A stretch of DNA of 59,526 nt from Zygnema cylindricum (taxonomy: Eukaryota > Streptophyta > Zygnematophyceae > Zygnematales > Zygnemataceae): positions 9,439 through 68,964 of the forward strand of contig JBBHKE010003556.1 in assembly GCA_037447655.1 (NCBI GenBank), read 5' to 3'. Position numbers and translations under genes: made by a program. This document shows, piece after piece, positions 31,741 to 43,044 of the stretch. Position 1 is the first letter of the stretch. Each line of letters begins with the position of its first letter. Under the pieces are notes generated by a model, which worked only from the letters and a program-made list of their open reading frames with translations, ran no database searches and had not been told where the DNA came from.

Positions 31741-32919
31741 TGTTGGAATTTAAGTATTTTCTAGGTCTAGAGATTGTAAAATAAAAGACAAAAGAAGAGA
31801 CACTGACAGCTTGCCTCTAACTCTTCACTCAAGTCCCCACACTTGTCGCAGTCACTGAAGACTTGAGGAGGAGTTAGATCCATGGCTGCCTAGGCTGTCC
31901 AAAGAGGAGAGGAAGGCAAGTCTTGATACCTAAAATGTATGACGGACCGGAGATTTGATCCGGGTACCTGCCGACCGCCAAATTAGACTTTAGCCTTAAC
32001 CGTTTAGTTTAGACTGTTGTTAAATGATATACGGTTTGATAATTATATATAGGCTTACACGTAGACTAATTCATTCAACTGAAACTTTACTCGGGATGCA
32101 TAGATTCAGTTATGTAGAGTACGGAGTACGGTACAGAAAAGAAACAGATATCGCGCATTTTGTTTCGATAGCGAAACAAATACCGCGCAAGTATTTATGA
32201 CGGCTACGATTAAAATCTAGTTTTGATCGTACGGCCGGGAAGGATGCCGAGATCGCGGAAGAGAATCGCGGCGGTTTGCGGTCATCGCCACGTAGGATGA
32301 CACGTGGTACAATGACATTGGATCGTGGCAACTTCGAAGATTACAAGAACAAATCCGGATATGACATGTGTCGACATTTTGGCCATGTCTTACGATGGCC
32401 GTACAGAAAGTACACCGGCACCTGTACTTTTATGTACGACACATTAATTTGATTGGTGCCGTACGTCAGTAGATAAAGTTTTAGAGAGAGATAGGACTTA
32501 GAAAATTTAGGTGGTAGCGGCCCCTCTCCCAGAGAGCACCTTGTATAAATGGCAAACTTTGGCCAGCCATAACCATTAATTTACTTGACCATTTTCAGTG
32601 ATTCTTTTTGCTGCGGACTCAGGGGAGTCCACGCTACACAAGGGTGTAGCTGGTCAGAGTGTTTGCTTGCCAGGGTGGCTGCATTTCTAAGGGAAATTCA
32701 AAGTGGGGAATGTTATCCAACAGTCATATTCTAACTTTGCATTCTGTGGTGGAACTGAGCACACAGAAAGTCTTATTTCACTGGGGTGAATCTATATTCG
32801 GGTTCTGATTGTCAAGGGGTCAGTCATTTGGGTTTATATAAACTTGGAGTCGGCACTATCTAGATAAGCTTCTTTTGGATCTGCTTACTCTGAGGGCCAA
32901 TGGAGGTCTCAGAGTTTCA
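31741..32919 (+). repeat. LTR 3 of array
   Basis: 1179 bp with the same ends as LTR 2. Private changes include GCGGTCATCG for GCAGTCATCG near 32280 and GAAATTCAAAG for GAAAGTCAAAG near 32695. Confidence 0.95.
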
Positions 32920-34819
32920 GGTTATGGGCCCACCATCTAGGGTGCCTATGTTCGATGGAACAGACTTCACCTATTGGGAGTTTACAATGGCGGGATTGCT
33001 TTTTGAGAAACACTTATGGGGAATTGTTTCGGGACAAGTGAGATGTCCGCCACCTGGCTTTGGAGGAGCTTACTACGGAGATTCATCTGAGGCTGCCCAG
33101 AATATCAACCGGAGCTCAGATGCAACGGAAGGTGAAGGGAAAAATCTTTCCGTGGATAGAGAAATAGGGGAGAAGGAAAATAGGACACCTATGGTGAGGG
33201 GAGCTAGGCTCTCAACTATGGTACCACATGTAGGGATTAAAACTGAAGAAAATGACACAAAAATATGGGAATACAAAAACACTATAGCAAAACATCTCAT
33301 ACTTAGATATGTGTCTAAGTCGATAGCTATCACTCTTTTAAGTCTAACCAAAATTTCAAAGATATGGGAAGCATTAATTCAGATTTATAAGAGTGAGACT
33401 ATTGAGAGGCAGCAATTAGTAAAACAGGAAATAGATGCCTACGTTTATAAAGGCGGTAGCATGATAAAGTTTTGCAATGATATTGCTGCGTTATACGTTG
33501 AGCTTACTAGTGCGGGATATGTAGAATCTGAGGAGAGTAAGATTAATACACTACTTATGAAACTCCCAGATGAGTACGAAAACATCATTTGTCGTATGCA
33601 GGCAATGGATGGCTCCTCATGGACTTGGAGCTTTACCATGGGGATAATTCTTGTGAAGGAAAGCACTTTGGAGCTTCGTAGGGGAAAGGACAGGGTCAAT
33701 GCATTTTCAGCTTGTGGTGATTGGAGGAAGCGTGATGAGAGGAACGGCGGTGACGAGCGGAAGCGTGATGAGAGGAACGGTGGTGACCAGCGGAAGCGTG
33801 ATGAGAGAAAGAAAGACAAAGGTAAATCTTATCGGAACTTTGGTGGAAAGAGAGGGAGAGGAAAAGAAAGGGGAGCTTTGAAAAAAGGGGTTTGCTTCTT
33901 TTGTAGGGAACCGGGTCATTATATGGAGGAATGCCCTTGTTTGGAAAACCTTAGAAGTTGGAATGTGGATGAGGAGGAAGAAGGGGAAGAGGAGAAAGAG
34001 GATGAAGATATTTTAGAGCTTCTCCGGATAAGTAGTATGGGGAAGAGAGAAAAGCACACAGAAATTCCACGAAAGCAACAGTGTGCTTTTGGAGGTATAA
34101 GGGAAGTAAAGAGAGAGGAGATACTTGAAGGAGTTCAAAATATTGAGGATTGTTTCATAGATATTTTGGAAACAAAAAACTGGTCGGAAAAGGAGACTTC
34201 AATGGATTCCGAGGAAAGGGGAGAATTAATTCTAGATGGGGTTTTAAAGGATAGGGGAGAAGAGAAATATTTGACTAAAGGTTTAGGGGAGAAAAAATAT
34301 TTATTGGGAATTAAAATAGAAAGTGATAGTGGAAAGAATTCCATGGGAAAGAGTGAGGAAAGTTCAGGAAATGGGGTAATTATCATGGATAAAAATATGA
34401 GTACGGAAGATGTAGATCTTATGAGGAACTTAGTGGGGACTAGTGTTTTTTGGGAATATTTGGGGGTGGATGGATTTGACATCACTACTTGGTGTGATGT
34501 CACTTGTGAAGATGTGCCTGTAAAAGGGTTATCATCCGGGTATGTGTTGCAGGTTGGGGATGGGGCTGACTGTTGGAAATGCAAAAGGGAAAGTAGATTC
34601 TGGTTGGATGAAAAGGGGAGAAGGTGGATAAAATCTTTGATCAGATTTATGAAAAGTGGCATGCAAAATAAAATGTATGATCAACAAGATGAAATTATTT
34701 TTGGTCATCTAATACACTTTCTTAAATATAAAAGTATTCGCTTGAAGCTTCATGAAGGAAAAAGGAAAAAGGAAAGGAAAATATATATAAATGTATTTGT
34801 TGTTTTTGAAGGGAGTTGA
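32900..34819 (+). CDS. Gag fused to RT-tail/RNase H remnant, array copy 3
   Basis: Same 639-codon ORF. It carries GIKTEEND as in copy 2 but TKISKIWEAL and ESDSGKN as in copy 1, so it is nearest to the consensus of the three. Domain order and residue positions are as in copy 1. The start codon at 32900 lies in the last 20 bp of the LTR, and the alternative start at 32924 lies in the primer-binding site. Confidence 0.9.
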   Translation: MEVSEFQVMGPPSRVPMFDGTDFTYWEFTMAGLLFEKHLWGIVSGQVRCPPPGFGGAYYGDSSEAAQNINRSSDATEGEGKNLSVDREIGEKENRTPMVRGARLSTMVPHVGIKTEENDTKIWEYKNTIAKHLILRYVSKSIAITLLSLTKISKIWEALIQIYKSETIERQQLVKQEIDAYVYKGGSMIKFCNDIAALYVELTSAGYVESEESKINTLLMKLPDEYENIICRMQAMDGSSWTWSFTMGIILVKESTLELRRGKDRVNAFSACGDWRKRDERNGGDERKRDERNGGDQRKRDERKKDKGKSYRNFGGKRGRGKERGALKKGVCFFCREPGHYMEECPCLENLRSWNVDEEEEGEEEKEDEDILELLRISSMGKREKHTEIPRKQQCAFGGIREVKREEILEGVQNIEDCFIDILETKNWSEKETSMDSEERGELILDGVLKDRGEEKYLTKGLGEKKYLLGIKIESDSGKNSMGKSEESSGNGVIIMDKNMSTEDVDLMRNLVGTSVFWEYLGVDGFDITTWCDVTCEDVPVKGLSSGYVLQVGDGADCWKCKRESRFWLDEKGRRWIKSLIRFMKSGMQNKMYDQQDEIIFGHLIHFLKYKSIRLKLHEGKRKKERKIYINVFVVFEGS

Positions 34820-34848
34820 AAGTAAAGTAGACTAGAAAATAAGGGGAG

Positions 34849-36027
34849 TGTTGGAATTTAAGTATTTTCTAGGTCTAGAGATTGTAAAATAAAAGACAAA
34901 AGAAGAGACACTGACAGCTTGCCTCTAACTCTTCACTCAAGTCCCCACACTTGTCGCAGTCACTGAAGACTTGAGGAGGAGTTAGATCCATGGCTGCCTA
35001 GGCTGTCCAAAGAGGAGAGGAAGGCAAGTCTTGATACCTAAAATGTATGACGGACCGGAGATTTGATCCGGGTACCTGCCGACCGCCAAATTAGACTTTA
35101 GCCTTAACCGTTTAGTTTAGACTGTTGTTAAATGATATACGGTTTGATAATTATATATAGGCTTACACGTAGACTAATTCATTCAACTGAAACTTTACTC
35201 GGGATGCATAGATTCAGTTATGTAGAGTACGGAGTACGGTACAGAAAAGAAACAGATATCGCGCATTTTGTTTCGATAGCGAAACAAATACCGCGCAAGT
35301 ATTTATGACGGCTACGATTAAAATCTAGTTTTGATCGTACGGCCGGGAAGGATGCCGAGATCGCGGAAGAGAATCGCGGCGGTTTGCAGTCATCGCCACG
35401 TAGGATGACACGTGGTACAATGACATTGGATCGTGGCAACTTCGAAGATTACAAGAACAAATCTGGATATGACATGTGTCGACATTTTGGCCATGTCTTA
35501 CGATGGCCGTACAGAAAGTACACCGGCACCTGTACTTTTATGTACGACACATTAATTTGATTGGTGCCGTACGTCAGTAGATAAAGTTTTAGAGAGAGAT
35601 AGGACTTAGAAAATTTAGGTGGTAGCGGCCCCTCTCCCAGAGAGCACCTTGTATAAATGGCAAACTTTGGCCAGCCATAACCATTAATTTACTTGACCAT
35701 TTTCAGTGATTCTTTTTGCTGCGGACTCAGGGGAGTCCACGCTACACAAGGGTGTAGCTGGTCAGAGTGTTTGCTTGCCAGGGTGGCTGCATTTCTAAGG
35801 GAAAGTCAAAGTGGGGAATGTTATCCAACAGTCATATTCTAACTTTGCATTCTGTGGTGGAACTGAGCACACAGAAAGTCTTATTTCACTGGGGTGAATC
35901 TATATTCGGGTTCTGATTGTCAAGGGGTCAGTCATTTGGGTTTATATAAACTTGGAGTCGGCACTATCTAGATAAGCTTATTTTGGATCTGCTTACTCTG
36001 AGGGCCAATGGAGGTCTCAGAGTTTCA
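34849..36027 (+). repeat. LTR 4 (terminal 3' LTR) of array
   Basis: 1179 bp, ending precisely at CAGAGTTTCA (36027). The sequence beyond is unrelated to the internal region, which helped define the true LTR end. One private change is TTATTTTGG for TTCTTTTGG near 35980. Confidence 0.95.
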
Positions 36028-36388
36028 ATTATCGGATTCAATTCTATTTTTGACCGGTTTAGTGTACTTAAAGGGATCTATGGACTTTCCTTCATCCATA
36101 ACTACCAAGTGTTTTACTACAATTTTGTCTTCTCTTCTAAGATCATAAACTTTATACCCCTTTACATTTTCATCATACCTAAGTAGGTATCTTGGCTTTC
36201 CTCTTGCATCTAACTTCCAATTAGATTTTTCTGTGTTTAGACTAAATACTTGACTTCCAAACACCTTTAAGTGTGAAATATTAGATTTTCTCCCGGTCAA
36301 TCTTTCATAAGGTGTTTGTCCTTTTATTGCCGAGGTAAGGACTCTGTTTTTGAGATAGTTAGCACAATTCATAGCTTTTGCCCAAAAG
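36028..36388 (-). pseudogene. duplicated copia integrase C-terminal fragment
   Basis: On the minus strand it encodes MNCANYLKNRVLTSAIKGQT through KPVKNRIESDN and appears essentially identical to 37857-38212 of the neighbouring element. It is joined to LTR 4 on the left and to a truncated LTR on the right, with no primer site or polypurine tract. It is a copied or rearranged piece rather than part of an intact element. Confidence 0.9.
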
Positions 36389-36733
36389 GATTAGTTGTCT
36401 ATCTATTGTTTGAATAGCTATCGAACCCTATGTATCCTAACGGACTACTACGACAAACTGGTAAGGGTTGACGGCTATGCCTCGCCCTACCGGTCGGAGG
36501 TTCGAGTCCTGCAAGACTCAACCTTTTTGGTTGAGAGTGACTTAGGTCACTCTTAAGTCCTGCCTATGGAGCTAAGGCAGCCATGGCTCCACCGCCCTCT
36601 CTCTCCTTCAATGACTACAACAAGTATGGGGGTCAGAGAGAGAAGGTGGAGGCAAGCTGCCTCTACTTTTCTTTTCCTTTTTATTTTAATTAAGACCTAG
36701 AAAATACCTCCCCTAAATCCAGTGATTTCAACA
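36389..36733 (-). mobile_element. truncated LTR, minus strand
   Basis: In minus orientation it starts TGTTGAAATCACTGG at 36733, with TATTTTCTAGGTC downstream, and is cut off after about 345 bp at the duplicated integrase fragment. It abuts RT coding sequence (FQMDK) rather than a polypurine tract, so it is a recombined or inserted LTR rather than a regular 3' LTR. Confidence 0.8.
36440..36528 (+). promoter_or_regulatory. tRNA-like module with perfect B box and T-run
   Basis: A-box-like CGACAAACTGGTAAGGGT (about 36451-36468) and a canonical B box GGTTCGAGTCC (36499-36509), followed by TTTTT at 36524-36528, a potential Pol III terminator. The T run is also the loop of CTCAACC/GGTTGAG. Antisense to the LTR that contains it. 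Confidence 0.58.
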
Positions 36734-39201
36734 CTTTATCCATTTGAAATTTTTCCAGCATATTTCCAATTGCATCCTTTTGAGTTAGTCTAATTGTTTT
36801 CTTTTCTCTATCCCTCTCCATCTTAAATTCCCAAAATATACTTTGCCTCCCCCAAATCTTTCATTTCAAATCTACTCTTAGATCATTTTTTATCTATTAA
36901 TTTTTTCCATTAATTTACTCAAAACAAGCAAATCATCAACATATATGGCAATGAAATTATACCTTCTTCATCTTCAAATAGATAAATGGAATGATCCGAA
37001 CTGATTCGGATATATCCCAAACTCGTTAAAAACTCGTCCCGCTTCTTGTTACATTGACGTGGAGCTTGCTTTAGTCCATAAAGGGACTTTATCAATCTGC
37101 ACACCTTACTTTCTTCTCCTTTCTCCACAAATCCTTTTGGTTGTCGCATGAAGATCTATTTTTCCAATTCTCTGTGTAAGAAAACGGTTTTGATGTCCAT
37201 CTGGTGCACTTCCATGTCTTCCGCTGCCGCTAAACTATGTAGAATCCGGACGGAGGTAAATCTAACAACCGCAGCGAAGGTCTCCTCATAATCGATTCCC
37301 TCCTTTTGTGTAAACCCCTTTGCCACCAATCTGGCCTTATATCGCTCAATACTATTATTTGGATTGAGCTTCAACTTAAATACCCACTTGCATCCTATTG
37401 GCTTTCTATCCAGAGGACAATCCACCAACTCCCATGTGTTTGCTTCTATATTGGAAGCCATCTCATCATTAATAGTTGTCACCCATCTACTACATTCCGG
37501 ACTATTAACTGCTTCTAAGTAAGTCTGGGGTTCGCTCAAATGTGACAGCTTAGTTACCTTGTTGTTCACTTGTCTCTCTTGAATTCTCTTGCAGCTTCTC
37601 CTTCCTCCTTCAAATTCCGACGCTAGGATGGAGGGTAATATCAGGTATCTCCGAACAACTTCACCTTCTCCCCTATTCGTGGAGTCCATCTCCGGACGTT
37701 CATCGTCCATTTCCAGTCTTTCCTCGTTTTCTTCCTCTGTTTGAATCGGAAGCTGTCACTCGAAGAGAGGGTCACTCTCGGTCAGTTTTTCCTCTTCCTC
37801 TGCAAGGTCAGGCTGAACCAAAGTTTGGTTAGAAGAATCTGAACCTAACTCATTTTCGGATTCAATTCTATTTTTGACCGGTTTAGTGTACTTAAAGGGA
37901 TCTATGGACTTTCCTTCATCCATAACTACCAAGTGTTTTACTACAATTTTGTCTTCTCTTCTAAGATCATAAACTTTATACCCCTTTACATTTTCATCAT
38001 ACCTAAGTAGGTATCTTGGCTTTCCTCTTGCATCTAACTTCCAATTAGATTTTTCTGTGTTTAGACTAAATACTTGACTTCCAAACACCTTTAAGTGTGA
38101 AATATTAGATTTTCTCCCGGTCAATCTTTCATAAGGTGTTTGTCCTTTTATTGCCGAGGTAAGGACTCTGTTTTTGAGATAGTTAGCACAATTCATAGCT
38201 TTTGCCCAAAAACTATTTCTTATATTTTTATCTATCAACATACTACGGGCACTATCACTTAATGTCCGATTTAGTCTCTCGGCACCATCGTTTTGTTCTC
38301 GGTTCTTTGGGACAGTCTTTTGGTGTTGAACCCGTTCCTCTTTTAAGTAATCCTCAAACTCATTAGAAGTGAATTCCCCCCCATTATCACTTCTCACTCT
38401 CTTTATAGGTGTGTCATGAAGCTTTTAACTCCATGATTTATATTCATTAAAATAAGCCGAAGCCTCAGATTTGTTTTTCAAGAAATATACTCGAGAGTAT
38501 CTAGACTAATCATCAGTGATGGTAAGCATAAATCTTTTCCCTCCAACTGATGGCTCTTTGGCCGGTCCCCATATGTCAGTGTGAACCAAATCTAAAACCT
38601 TTTCACCCTTATATGTTGCGGCTTTTGGAAAAGGCAATCTGTGAGCTTTTCCTTGAGCACACCCACTACAATCATCCAAAATCTCATCATCTCCAAAATG
38701 TATGCCCTCAACTACACCCATTTTCTTCATTTCTTTTAATTTATCTAGATGCACATGTCCCAATCTTTTATGCCACATCATCAAATTACTTACACCAGCA
38801 TAGTAAACTCTCGTCTTTCCATTACTCAAATTTAGCCTAAACATTCCTTGGCTACCTTTTTCAGCTGTGAAGTACACTTCATTCTCGTAGCTAGCAACAA
38901 AGAATCCTTTCTTAGTACTACTCTCAAAACCCTTATCATCTAAGACCGACGTAGAGATAAGATCCTTGTTCAACTCTGGGATATAAAGAACATCAGAGAA
39001 AGTGACTATGGATGCCTTTCCATCAACCAAGACTCTCAGATCCACAGATGCCACTAAATTAGTGGTGACTATTCTCCCATCCCCATACTCTATCTCTATA
39101 GTAGGGATCTTTTTCATTTTGGTAAACAATGGTTTCTCTCTACACATAAGCACAGGGGCTCTTGAATAAATGATCCATCCTTCCTCAGTAGCTTCTTTCA
39201 C
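36734..39201 (-). pseudogene. copia pol (protease, integrase, RT), decayed
   Basis: Minus strand. The protease (about 39100-39190) has WIIYSRAPV where the family has a D-S/T-G active site, so the catalytic Asp and Gly are lost. GAG-pre-integrase shows HKRLGHVH and CSGCAQGK. Integrase has Asp in LVHTDIWG (38506-39201 frame), then SDNGGEF and NDGAERLNRT (37756-38397). RT has KPIGCKWVFKLKLN, KARLVAKGFTQKEGIDYEET and HQMDIKTVFLHRELEK (37156-37710), then LIKSLYGLKQAPRQ (36919-37149). YVDDLL is readable in a shifted frame near 36930. The remaining RT tail (EMKDLGEAKYILGI) runs to about 36734, and RNase H is missing. This element shares LTR, primer site and Gag type with the array and represents the autonomous class that could once have mobilised it. 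Confidence 0.93.
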
Positions 39202-39239
39202 TCCACCGAAAGCACAATTTTGCCTCCTTGGAATCTCAG

Positions 39240-40285
39240 ACTCACCTAAACCCCCAACTCCTCAAAGAGGAGAAGTTCTCTATCGTCATCATTGGAGTCC
39301 TCTCCCATGACTTGTGTCACCACAAATGCCTTCTTTTTCCTTGCAGCCGGTTTTCCAATCGGCTCCTCTTTCAATCTAAACTCCGCCAACTTAGTGCACT
39401 GTGCCATGTAGTGTCTCGGCTTCTTACAAAAATGGCAAAGCCCCTTCGGAGCCCTAAGTCCAAATCCCTCATGAATCCCTCTTCCTCCTCCACCAAAGTT
39501 CCCATAAGGTTTCTTGGAATCCTTATCTCCCCAATTTCTTCCAGCAGCCTATGCCTGAACACTCTTTCCTCCTCTCCAAATCTCAATTTTGCTTTCCCGA
39601 ACCAATATCATTCCCACAATGGAGTTCCAGATCCATCGATGATTTGGCAAGTCTTGAACCTTATAAACAATGTTTTTATAATCACCTGGGAGTTTCATCA
39701 ACAAAGTATTCACCTTCTCTTTCTCGGTCTCCCTTTTGCTGCACTTTCCAACTCCATAAATAACCCGGCCCAGTCGTTACAAAAGTCTTACATCTTTCCC
39801 CCTTTGTACACATTTGCCTGTACCTTCTAATCTGCCAGCTTCTGCTGCTGAATTGTACCACTCTTGTAAATGTTGACAAGAGCCTCCAACAACTCGTTTG
39901 CCCTGTCCACATGAAGATGAGGTGTAGCCACTGCGTGGGTGAGACACCCGAGAATAAAATGAGTCGCCACGATATTGTTGAAATCCAAGATTTTACTATC
40001 ATTAGCCTCAATTTTCTGAACATCAGCTTCCAAAACTGACTTCTCCTTCCTTGTGTTCGACACAATGCTTTCTCCAACATCCTCTACCACCCCCGCCCCC
40101 GCAGATCCCCTTGTGAACCGAGATCCCCCAAACCCTGGTGGAACTCTTAATTTTGCGGATGGCCGACGCACACGACCACTCACAATGCCCCATAGCCGAT
40201 TTTGAAATAATGCACCCCTCATCATGGTTTCCCAATAAATGAACCCTGTTCCATTGAAAATGGGCACGTTAGATGGTGGGCCCAT
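39240..40285 (-). pseudogene. copia Gag, related to the array Gag, frameshifted
   Basis: Starts at the ATG inside the primer-binding site (40283-40285): MGPPSNVPIFNGTGFIYWET, closely parallel to the array Gag from its internal MGPPSRVPMF. The capsid region continues to about 39827, then shifts frame. The zinc knuckle CHFCKKPRHYMAQC is readable at about 39395-39440. An upstream ATG in the LTR end is followed by a stop after five codons (MEVTE), so here the primer-site ATG must be the start. Confidence 0.88.
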
Positions 40286-40289
40286 AACG
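40275..40289 (-). other. primer-binding site overlapping the gag start codon
   Basis: The minus strand reads CGTTATGGGCCCACC, one base different from the array site, and complements the initiator tRNA-Met anticodon stem-loop. The AUG in the site is the gag initiation codon. Confidence 0.85.
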
Positions 40290-41241
40290 TGTTATTCTGT
40301 GACCTCCATTGGTACACAGAATGTTCAGCTTATGTGAAGCCTCAAGAATAATATTTGCACTTTTGATTTTGGCATAGAATAAGTCCCACCCTGGGACGGA
40401 AAAACTTTGACCGACTACACCCCTTTGTAGCCTGTACTCCCTTGAGTCCGCAGCAAAAAGAATCACTGAAATTGCTCACGTGAGCATTAAGTTATGGCTG
40501 ACCAAAGTTGGCCTATAAAAACAAGTGCTCTTTGGGAGAGAGGTTGAAATCCAAGAAATATTCTTAGTCCTAAACTACTAGAGTACCTATCCAGTCAAAA
40601 TACTACAAGGTACAAGAAGGTATAGGCACCGCTGTACTTCTTGTACGACCATAGTACGGCATGGCCGTTCCGCTGACGCGTGTCAGTTCTTGAACCGAAG
40701 TTTCTCCTTCCGCGATGCCCGCTGTCCAATCATCCCTCGTCACGTGTCACCCGCCGACATATGCTCAGCAAACCGCCAAAAAACCCACTCCAGAAATTGA
40801 GCTCCTACGCGAGTCGTCGATCGCGAACGACTTTTAATTTCGTCCGTCGAAATTTGATGTTGTTTCGTGGGCACTTTATTTCGTGCGGTCCCGCATATTT
40901 CATGTTCACTTCGTCCCGTAATATGTTAAATGAAGTATGTTGACGTGTTACGTTATAAATATTTATCAAACCCATCATATATATTGTTTCATCAAGGCCT
41001 ACCGGATAAGGTTGATGGCTACGCCATACGGCAGTCTATCCGGAGGTCACCGGATCAAGTCCCACTAATGATTGTCGGCCTTTTGCATGAATCAAAATCT
41101 TTTGTTCTGTCTGCTTGCCTGCATGGGGCAGCCATGGCTACCTGCAAGTCCTTAGTGACTACGACAAGTATGAGGGCTACGACAAGTATGAGGGCTGCTG
41201 GAAGACCAAAAAAGCAAGACTATAAAATACCTTTTTCAGCA
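40290..41241 (-). mobile_element. 5' LTR of the minus-strand relative
   Basis: In minus orientation it starts TGCTGAAAAAGG and ends CACAGAATAACA, 952 bp. It contains the leader hairpin (40435-40449), a TATA box (TATAAAAA at 40514-40521, read on +), GTAC-rich U3 and a tRNA-like module. CAAAT follows on the right as a potential target-site duplication, but its partner is lost. Confidence 0.85.
40994..41070 (+). promoter_or_regulatory. tRNA-like module antisense to the 40290-41241 LTR
   Basis: A-box-like AAGGCCTACCGGATAAGGT and B-box-like CCGGATCAAGTCCC, about 40 nt apart, at the position equivalent to the other LTRs. Confidence 0.45.
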
Positions 41242-41559
41242 CAAATGTCCTAAAAATCATATTAGTTTATGAGAGAAGTCCTCAAAGCGTAGACATGCAC
41301 TGGTTCTCTTCAAGGCAACACAAGACCACATCGAGAAGGTTATTATTGTAATTGGGGAATATTATCTTAACACGTCAACGCGGCCAAAGAAAACACATGC
41401 TTTTAACAGGTTTATAATATGGTATAAACACAATTACGATGTATTCAAATAACGTTAAATTTCACTTTATTTTTCACATTATAAATTTTCATTTTTGTCC
41501 GCTCTAACATTTGCATAACCCTAAAAATAGTGCCGTCACCTAATTTTGCAAGACGTGAT

Positions 41560-42008
41560 TACAATTTTGCAGGCGCCTACGTGTCTAACTATACAGTAGT
41601 AGTGCCAAACCATCACAATTTACACATAGTTAATTTCAAAGTTTCAATAGGTTACACTGATTAGTAAACCATCGGTGTTCATCCGATGAAGACAAATCTA
41701 CGGCTCCAATGTTTTCCTTAATGCAATACTACAGTACTGTACTACAAAGATTTTGGTCATAATTTAAAATCAACCCAGCAAATTGGTTTAGATTTTCAAT
41801 TATGAAACTATTGATGTGCTTGTCATGCCAAAATTACGACTTTTTCAATTATATGAGCATCTTATGTGAGCTTTTATTGCACTAAACATATTTTGCTACT
41901 TATAGTGCACCTGTTACGGGCGCACTAAACCGCACGTTTGGTCCATGTTAACATTGGCTCAAAAAAAGTACCAAACAAAAGTATCTGCTTGCCGTAATCT
42001 CGGTCTTA
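41560..42008 (+). repeat. segmental duplication, copy 1 (empty sites)
   Basis: About 450 bp matching 43010-44216 with few substitutions, but lacking the two MITEs present there. The uninterrupted words TATACAGTAGTAGTGCC (near 41592) and CTACAGTACTGTACTAC (near 41728) are the empty sites. No coding potential was seen. CGGTCTTA marks the common right edge. Confidence 0.93.
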
Positions 42009-42119
42009 GGGTACTTTCGTAGGTAACCGAAACTTAGTCTTGTTACTTTGTTTTATAGCGAAGATTCTCCGTACAACTTTCAGAGCATTCGTATGTAAAG
42101 AAATAAAATCGTTACTTTA

Positions 42120-42960
42120 GATTGTGACGGAAGTAGGCATGGGTGTAATTTGTGACGATTGTAGATGAGTATAAAACTCGCGACAATTGATGACGTTTAC
42201 AAAATAGCGACGGTTGTAGACGTCTAGCTACTTGTGACATTGTATATGTTTAGGGTTTGTGACATTTTGACGTCACGCTCAAATTATGATAGCGTCGACG
42301 TCAGTAATTCCAAAATATTCCGCCATGGTTTCCCTATTTTGTTTTTTCGTCCGTTTTCCGTGTACTTGCCACCAAAATAAGCTAAAAGAGTAAAAGATAG
42401 CCAAAATAAATATTTTTTATTTATCTTTCATTTGATACCTTCTTGTCTTTTTTCATTGCAAGAATTGTGAGATAGACGCGTTAGTGGGAGAGTGAGAGAG
42501 AGAGAGAGGCGCATTCACGGACTTCGTTTTTGCGAAATGGCGTCTGTTGGTCGAAACCCCCTCCACGGCCCTTGTACGGAAAAAAACGCACGGAAAAAAA
42601 GTCACGCACAAGGCAGGAAACGTGCGGTGGGTTTTTTTTTCGTACTCCGCGCACAAAATTGTCAAAAACTTTTGACACGTGTGACATCGCCTGCCTATTT
42701 GCTCACCTCATGTAACTATATTTAAAATCACCTCGCGAGGTGATTTTATATAAAGTTTGAAGATGAGCTGAAGGGACGCGAAATTGGGTCGAAACGCGCT
42801 AGACGACAAACTACATCGCGCTAGACGACAAACTGTAGTACATATAAAGTTTCACGGTAACGCAACTTGTACGGTGGTAATTTCAATTTTTTGGTACGGC
42901 TGCGGATTTTCACGTTTTTTTCTAAGTTATGGAGGAAAACGACAGAAAATAACTGTAACT
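42120..42960 (-). mobile_element. interspersed repeat family E, inverted copy
   Basis: Read on the minus strand, it shares with 20320-21290 and 52740-53560 the GTACGGAAAA block, the CT/GA microsatellite (42493-42509), the CATGGCGGAA block and the TGACGT/TGTCACAA cluster. The palindrome CACCTCGCGAGGTG is at 42729-42742. Confidence 0.6.
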
Positions 42961-43044
42961 TTAGCACATGCGAAAGTACTTTTAATTGTAGACGAATGAG
43001 GATTTTACAATTTTGCTGGCGCCTACGCGTCAAACTATACAGTA

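Larger units (their letters stand above)
25525..36027 (+). mobile_element. tandem array of non-autonomous gag-only LTR retrotransposon
   Basis: Structure is LTR, internal, LTR, internal, LTR, internal, LTR with an exact 3108-bp period. Four 1179-bp LTRs (TG...CA) alternate with three 1929-bp internal regions, each consisting of primer site, one 639-codon ORF and polypurine tract. There is no protease, integrase or RT core. Units differ by only a few substitutions, and LTR1 is the most divergent. Flanks (ATATG left, ATTAT right) do not match, so the original right junction has probably been lost. Such LTR-sharing tandems can arise by unequal recombination or by insertion of a concatemer or circle. 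Confidence 0.96.

Noticed and set aside
36440-36528. A genuine tRNA gene
   Set aside because: A and B boxes are good, but acceptor and anticodon stems do not pair into a cloverleaf, and the module sits at a fixed place inside an LTR.
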